Positions 4,310 to 6,771 of a stretch of DNA of 6,771 bases are shown here, piece after piece. Source of the DNA: Microcaldota archaeon (lineage in GTDB: Archaea; Micrarchaeota; Micrarchaeia; Burarchaeales; Burarchaeaceae). The translations under genes were made by a program, and so were the position numbers. Under the pieces are notes generated by a model, which saw only the letters and a program-made list of their open reading frames with translations, did no database searches and had not been told where the DNA came from. Numbering within the stretch: the first letter of the stretch is position 1; each line of letters starts with the position of its first letter. The stretch spans positions 1 to 6,771 of the forward strand of contig QMVF01000042.1 in assembly GCA_003660965.1 (NCBI GenBank), given 5' to 3'.

Positions 4310-4930
4310 ATGGTGAATACGATATTCATAGTAAGACATGCTGAATCAGAGTCGAATGCAAAGCGCTATTATGGGGGCTGGACCGACTCCCCTCTAACTG
4401 AACTTGGCTTGAAGCAGGCTGAATCGCTAAAGAAGAGGTTTGATCATGAGGAGATTGGCAGGGTCTTTTGCTCAGACTCAAAGCGCGCGCGGGATACGCT
4501 AAAGCTTCTTGACTTGAACTGCCCAGTCGAATTTGCACCTGAGCTCCGCGAAAGATATTATGGCTCGCTTGAAGGAAAGTACTATGATGATGATCCACAG
4601 GCAAAGAGGCATCATGCAGACCCGCTTGCCAAGGCACCTGGAAATGGTGAGAGCGCACAGCAGGTTCAGCGCAGAGTTTGGAATTACTTCCAGGAAAAAA
4701 TTTTCACAGCAAAAGAGGAAAGCATATTGGTGCTCACCCACCACGGCCCTATAGTAACCTTTGCCTGCAAATTCCTTCAAATGCCCTTGCGAAGGTGGAG
4801 GGCTTTCAAGGTGGGGAATGCAAGCGTTTCAATCCTGATTAAGGAAGAGGGGCTTTGGCGCATAACTCTGTGGAACTCGCTTTCCTCTTTAGGCCTTAAG
4901 AGCTATGGGCCTCTGCTTGAGCAAGAATGA
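4310..4930 (+). CDS. Histidine phosphatase superfamily protein (phosphoglycerate mutase-like)
   Basis: A 206-residue member of the branch 1 histidine phosphatase family (PF00300 type), which transfers phosphate through a phosphohistidine. The signature IFIVRHAESESN is at residues 5-16, with catalytic R9 and H10. CSDSKRARDT (54-63) supplies the second Arg, and ELRERYYGSLEG (78-89) supplies the acid residue near E81. VLTHHGPI (141-148) holds the second catalytic His (H145). The region after the acid residue (KYYDDDPQAKRHHADPLAKAPGNGES) matches the lid-like insertion of phosphatases such as CobC or GpmB types. The substrate cannot be read from sequence: cofactor-dependent mutase, alpha-ribazole phosphatase and broad phosphatase are all possible. 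It starts at ATG 4310, downstream of a TATA box. The stop overlaps a spurious ATG at 4927. Superoxide dismutase follows in the same direction but has its own promoter. Confidence 0.88.
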   Translation: MVNTIFIVRHAESESNAKRYYGGWTDSPLTELGLKQAESLKKRFDHEEIGRVFCSDSKRARDTLKLLDLNCPVEFAPELRERYYGSLEGKYYDDDPQAKRHHADPLAKAPGNGESAQQVQRRVWNYFQEKIFTAKEESILVLTHHGPIVTFACKFLQMPLRRWRAFKVGNASVSILIKEEGLWRITLWNSLSSLGLKSYGPLLEQE

Positions 4931-4953
4931 ATTCCGCTGCGGAAGGACAAGTA

Positions 4954-4990
4954 TTTTATAACTTGGTTTTAAACTTAATTCATAGAGGTG
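4954..4990 (+). promoter_or_regulatory. Promoter and ribosome-binding site of superoxide dismutase
   Basis: TTTTATAA at 4954-4961 is a strong TATA box 35-42 bases before ATG 4996, and a second AT-rich box, TTTTAAAC, lies at 4967-4974. GAGGTG at 4985-4990 is a Shine-Dalgarno 5 bases from the ATG. Together these decide the start at 4996 over the longer in-frame ATG at 4927. Confidence 0.65.
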
Positions 4991-4995
4991 TTTTT

Positions 4996-5610
4996 ATGGA
5001 TGAATACAAGCTGCCAGACTTACCCTATGCTTACAATGCGCTTGAGCCTTACATAGATGAAGCCACTATGAAATTGCATCATCAAAAGCATCATGCTGGT
5101 TATGTTAAGGGTTTGAATTCCGCGCTTGCAAAATTGAAGGAAGCGAGAGAGAAAGGCGATTATGGAGCTATACGCGCGCTTTCGCTTGCACTTGCATTCC
5201 ACGGCTCAGGCCATTACTTCCATTCCTTATTCTGGAAATCCATGTGTCCAAAAGAGCAGAGCGAGGAACCAACGTCGGGTAAATTGCATGAGCAAATGAA
5301 AAAGGATTTTGGCTCAGTTGAGAATTTCAAAAATCAGTTTGCAGCAGCCTCAAAAGCAGTGGAGGGCTCGGGCTGGGGCGTGCTCGCGTGGGAGCCGCTT
5401 GGCAAAAGGCTAATAGTGCTTCAGGCTGAAAATCATCAGAAGCAGACCTTACAGGGCTCAGTACCTATATTGGTATTGGATGTATGGGAGCATGCCTATT
5501 ATTTGAAGTACCAGAACAGGCGCGCCGAGTTCGTGGATCAGTTCTGGAACATAGTGAATTGGAAGGAGGTTGAAAAGCGGCTTGAGCAGGCTTCAGCGCT
5601 AAATTTATAA
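4996..5610 (+). CDS. sodA: Iron/manganese superoxide dismutase, archaeal type
   Basis: Cytoplasmic enzyme that converts superoxide to oxygen and hydrogen peroxide. It has 204 residues from ATG 4996, the usual family length. The N-terminal helical domain begins YKLPDLPYAYNALEPYID. Predicted metal ligands are H28 in KLHHQKHHAGYV, H76 in HGSGHYFHSLFW, and D162 and H166 in LDVWEHAYYLKYQNRR. The ending FVDQFWNIVNWKEVEKRL is typical. At the active-site position that is Gln in bacterial enzymes the sequence has His (QAENHQKQ), as in archaeal iron or cambialistic enzymes such as those of Sulfolobus, so iron use is more likely than strict manganese, though this is inference. Extending to ATG 4927 would add 23 residues with no family match and would overlap the preceding stop. 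With thioredoxin in the same window it suggests contact with oxygen. Confidence 0.96.
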   Translation: MDEYKLPDLPYAYNALEPYIDEATMKLHHQKHHAGYVKGLNSALAKLKEAREKGDYGAIRALSLALAFHGSGHYFHSLFWKSMCPKEQSEEPTSGKLHEQMKKDFGSVENFKNQFAAASKAVEGSGWGVLAWEPLGKRLIVLQAENHQKQTLQGSVPILVLDVWEHAYYLKYQNRRAEFVDQFWNIVNWKEVEKRLEQASALNL

Positions 5611-5756
5611 ACTTCGCTTTAAGACGAAGCTTGAATATGGGTGCTTTCAGAATGGCATTTCACGTCGTAAGTTGGGTGCTCAAAGCGAGGCTACCCTCGC
5701 CTACCGTCGAACTTAAAAAGCCCATTATTAAACTCCACTTTATGCATTCCAGTAAT
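5611..5756. other. Intergenic stretch upstream of the S-layer promoter, with a small perfect hairpin
   Basis: No gene is seen here. GCGAGG (5685-5690) pairs with CCTCGC (5695-5700) around CTAC, and AAGTT (5669-5673) can enclose it by pairing with AACTT (5710-5714). GGGTGCT occurs twice, at 5639-5645 and 5674-5680. I looked for a tRNA on both strands and found no T-arm or acceptor pairing. It could be a small RNA or a transcript end, but neither can be shown. Confidence 0.3.
5612..5629 (+). terminator. Weak inverted repeat after superoxide dismutase
   Basis: CTTCG (5612-5616) and CGAAG (5625-5629) flank an 8-base loop directly after the TAA stop. There is no T-run after it, so it is not a strong terminator by either bacterial or archaeal rules. 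It may mark or protect the mRNA 3' end. Confidence 0.25.
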
Positions 5757-5780
5757 GTTTTTAAAGCTCCCTTCTTATAA
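5757..5780 (+). promoter_or_regulatory. Promoter region of the S-layer gene with two TATA boxes
   Basis: TTTTTAAA (5758-5765) and TTATAA (5775-5780) are both good archaeal TATA boxes. The second would start transcription near 5803-5806, giving a leader of about 95 bases. That is long compared with the leaderless or near-leaderless genes elsewhere in the window. Assigned by position. Confidence 0.5.
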
Positions 5781-5815
5781 GGCAGTTGATTCCGAGGTAG
5801 GATCGCCGTTAAACA

Positions 5816-5896
5816 GCGGACTATCCGGACTGGGGCATTTGTCGCCGATAATCCTTATGAAAAGCCCCGAACAGCAGGCGACAATAAATGAGGTGA
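5816..5896 (+). promoter_or_regulatory. Foldable S-layer mRNA leader (possible H-type pseudoknot) and ribosome-binding site
   Basis: Helix A: GGGGC (5832-5836) with GCCCC (5864-5868). Helix B: TTGTCGCC (5839-5846) with GGCGACAA (5877-5884), eight perfect pairs. Their strands interleave, so both together make a pseudoknot, while either alone makes a simple stem. A small hairpin CGGA-CTA-TCCG (5817-5827) precedes, and ATAA/TTAT (5848-5851 with 5855-5858) sits inside. Helix B ends 5 bases before the Shine-Dalgarno GAGGTGA (5890-5896), which is 4 bases from the GTG start. It could stabilise the mRNA or control ribosome access. I recognise no known riboswitch class. Confidence 0.4.
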
Positions 5897-5900
5897 GAAC

Positions 5901-6771
5901 GTGAAGAGGTTGAACGTGAAGCGTGTGGCTGCGCTTGCCGCAGGCGCTGCGCTTTTGGGAGCCTCTCTGGCAGTTGCCGATGTTTCATATGGAAACGTGC
6001 AACTGATAAACCAGAATGGGCAACCAACAGCGCAAGTCGTTGTCGGTGAGGGTGCAGCTGCAAGCGACGGTGTAGTCGCTGCCAACATTGCGGCTATGCT
6101 CGGTAACCTCGCGTATAAGGCACAGACCATTACCGCGAGCACAACCGGGGATGCCACATGTACAGTAGGCGGAGACTCTACAACCGGAGGCACGTGCGCC
6201 ATCAGCAACGAGAAGGTCAAACTTGAAGTGACCCTCCCGGGCGTGGTGACAGGTGCATTTGGTTGGAAGACTCTGATTACAGACTACACTGACAAATACC
6301 TAGGAAACAGGAACTCGTCTACATCAGACGACCTGTACAACACAACCACAGACATAACCGGCTTCGATGTGCCTACCAAGAACAACTATTGGTCAGGCCT
6401 TGCATCGAACAGCAACAAGATTACCTACACCGCAGGTACAGCCGGTACGAGCGGTCAGCCGGCGAGACAGGCTGTGAAGAAGATCACTGAAAGTGACTTC
6501 TCGCCCTTCGCTACATACAACACGAAGGACAACACAGCTGGTATCTCATACACAGAAGACCAAACACTGTGGGTCTACACTGAGACCGTTTGGGACGACA
6601 CTCTGGACAAGGTCGTGGCAAAGAAGCCAAGGCTTGCCTACAGAGCGCAGTTCTCAAAGGGCGGCGACACATACGGAATTCCGTATTGTACAGCCAAGAA
6701 CTCCACCGCCGGTGGCTGGTGGGGCGCATGTGAGACCACAGACGACCAGACCGACAGACACCGCGTTACTA
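5901..6771 (+). CDS. S-layer protein, Methanocaldococcus (MJ) type, 3' end cut off by the window
   Basis: Main cell-surface lattice protein, exported by Sec. The frame is open from GTG 5901 to the window end (290 residues). A Shine-Dalgarno GAGGTGA lies 4 bases upstream, and an in-frame TGA at 5889 rules out a longer form. The signal peptide is clear: basic MKRLNVKR, a hydrophobic stretch rich in Ala and Leu to residue 26, and a likely cleavage after AVA before DVSYG. The following NVQLINQNGQPTAQVVVGEG and SDGVVAANIAAMLGN segments are the conserved N-terminus of this S-layer family. The mature part is rich in Thr, Asn, Asp and Gly. It has three N-glycosylation sequons (NSS, NTT, NST) and two cysteine pairs (TCTVGG...GTCAI and PYCTA...GACE) that could form disulfides. 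Its codons are biased to C-ending forms such as AAC, GAC and ACC, unlike its neighbours, which fits very high expression. Confidence 0.85.
   Translation, partial: MKRLNVKRVAALAAGAALLGASLAVADVSYGNVQLINQNGQPTAQVVVGEGAAASDGVVAANIAAMLGNLAYKAQTITASTTGDATCTVGGDSTTGGTCAISNEKVKLEVTLPGVVTGAFGWKTLITDYTDKYLGNRNSSTSDDLYNTTTDITGFDVPTKNNYWSGLASNSNKITYTAGTAGTSGQPARQAVKKITESDFSPFATYNTKDNTAGISYTEDQTLWVYTETVWDDTLDKVVAKKPRLAYRAQFSKGGDTYGIPYCTAKNSTAGGWWGACETTDDQTDRHRVT

Noticed and set aside
4016..4339. 107-residue minus-strand open frame over the intergenic region
   Set aside because: The plus-strand frames here look more like coding sequence, and this frame overlaps the phosphatase start and has no promoter or Shine-Dalgarno.
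4927..4995. Longer superoxide dismutase start at ATG 4927
   Set aside because: The extra 23 residues match nothing in the family, and the TATA box and Shine-Dalgarno lie inside them, pointing to ATG 4996.
5639..5720. tRNA or C/D-box RNA between sod and the S-layer gene
   Set aside because: No T-arm, acceptor pairing or box C/D motifs with proper spacing were found on either strand.
5855..6220. 121-residue minus-strand open frame with hydrophobic stretches
   Set aside because: It is antisense to the S-layer gene. The apparent membrane segments come from the complement of Ala/Val-rich signal peptide codons.

Overview
The window reads as a piece of an archaeal chromosome, most likely from a DPANN lineage (Micrarchaeota or Diapherotrites are my best guesses; this is not proven from the window). 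The reasons are TATA-type promoters 20-40 bases upstream of starts, short or absent leaders, a tRNA carrying bulge-helix-bulge introns, a tandem-duplicated Lrp/AsnC regulator, an archaeal-type superoxide dismutase and the beginning of a Methanocaldococcus-type S-layer protein. The two genes at the window edges are both cut off.

Layout. On the minus strand from 1: the 5' part of histidyl-tRNA synthetase (1-919) and thioredoxin (969-1289). Next comes a gene-poor stretch (about 1340-1838). It holds a tandem array of 32-bp units, a plus-strand tRNA-Leu(CAA) gene interrupted by three introns (1539-1790), and a palindromic A/T-rich element that separates the tRNA from mnmA. MnmA (tRNA 2-thiouridylase, 1839-2921) follows a double-module Lrp-family regulator (2927-3907) by 5 bases on the minus strand, so the two form an apparent operon. 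On the plus strand follow a damaged or frameshifted small gene (about 3992-4277), a histidine-phosphatase-superfamily protein (4310-4930), Fe/Mn superoxide dismutase (4996-5610), a 290-base intergenic region with a promoter and a foldable leader, and the S-layer gene (5901 to the window end).

How the genes fit together. Translation is one theme: HisRS, a Leu tRNA and a tRNA-thiolating enzyme. Redox defence is a second: thioredoxin and superoxide dismutase. The S-layer gene appears to be a separate unit with its own promoter and leader, as expected for an abundant envelope protein.

The most unusual part is 1340-1838. The tRNA-Leu gene has introns in the D-arm, anticodon stem and T-loop. All three fit the same cleavage geometry: a 4-bp exon-intron helix flanked by two 3-nt bulges, each cut after the second base. 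Removing them gives a clean 85-nt type II tRNA. The first intron is largely made of the same palindromic element that lies just after the tRNA, which suggests that a dispersed palindrome and a tRNA intron share an origin. The tandem repeats directly upstream carry TATA-like palindromes and end in a hairpin that abuts the mature tRNA 5' end.
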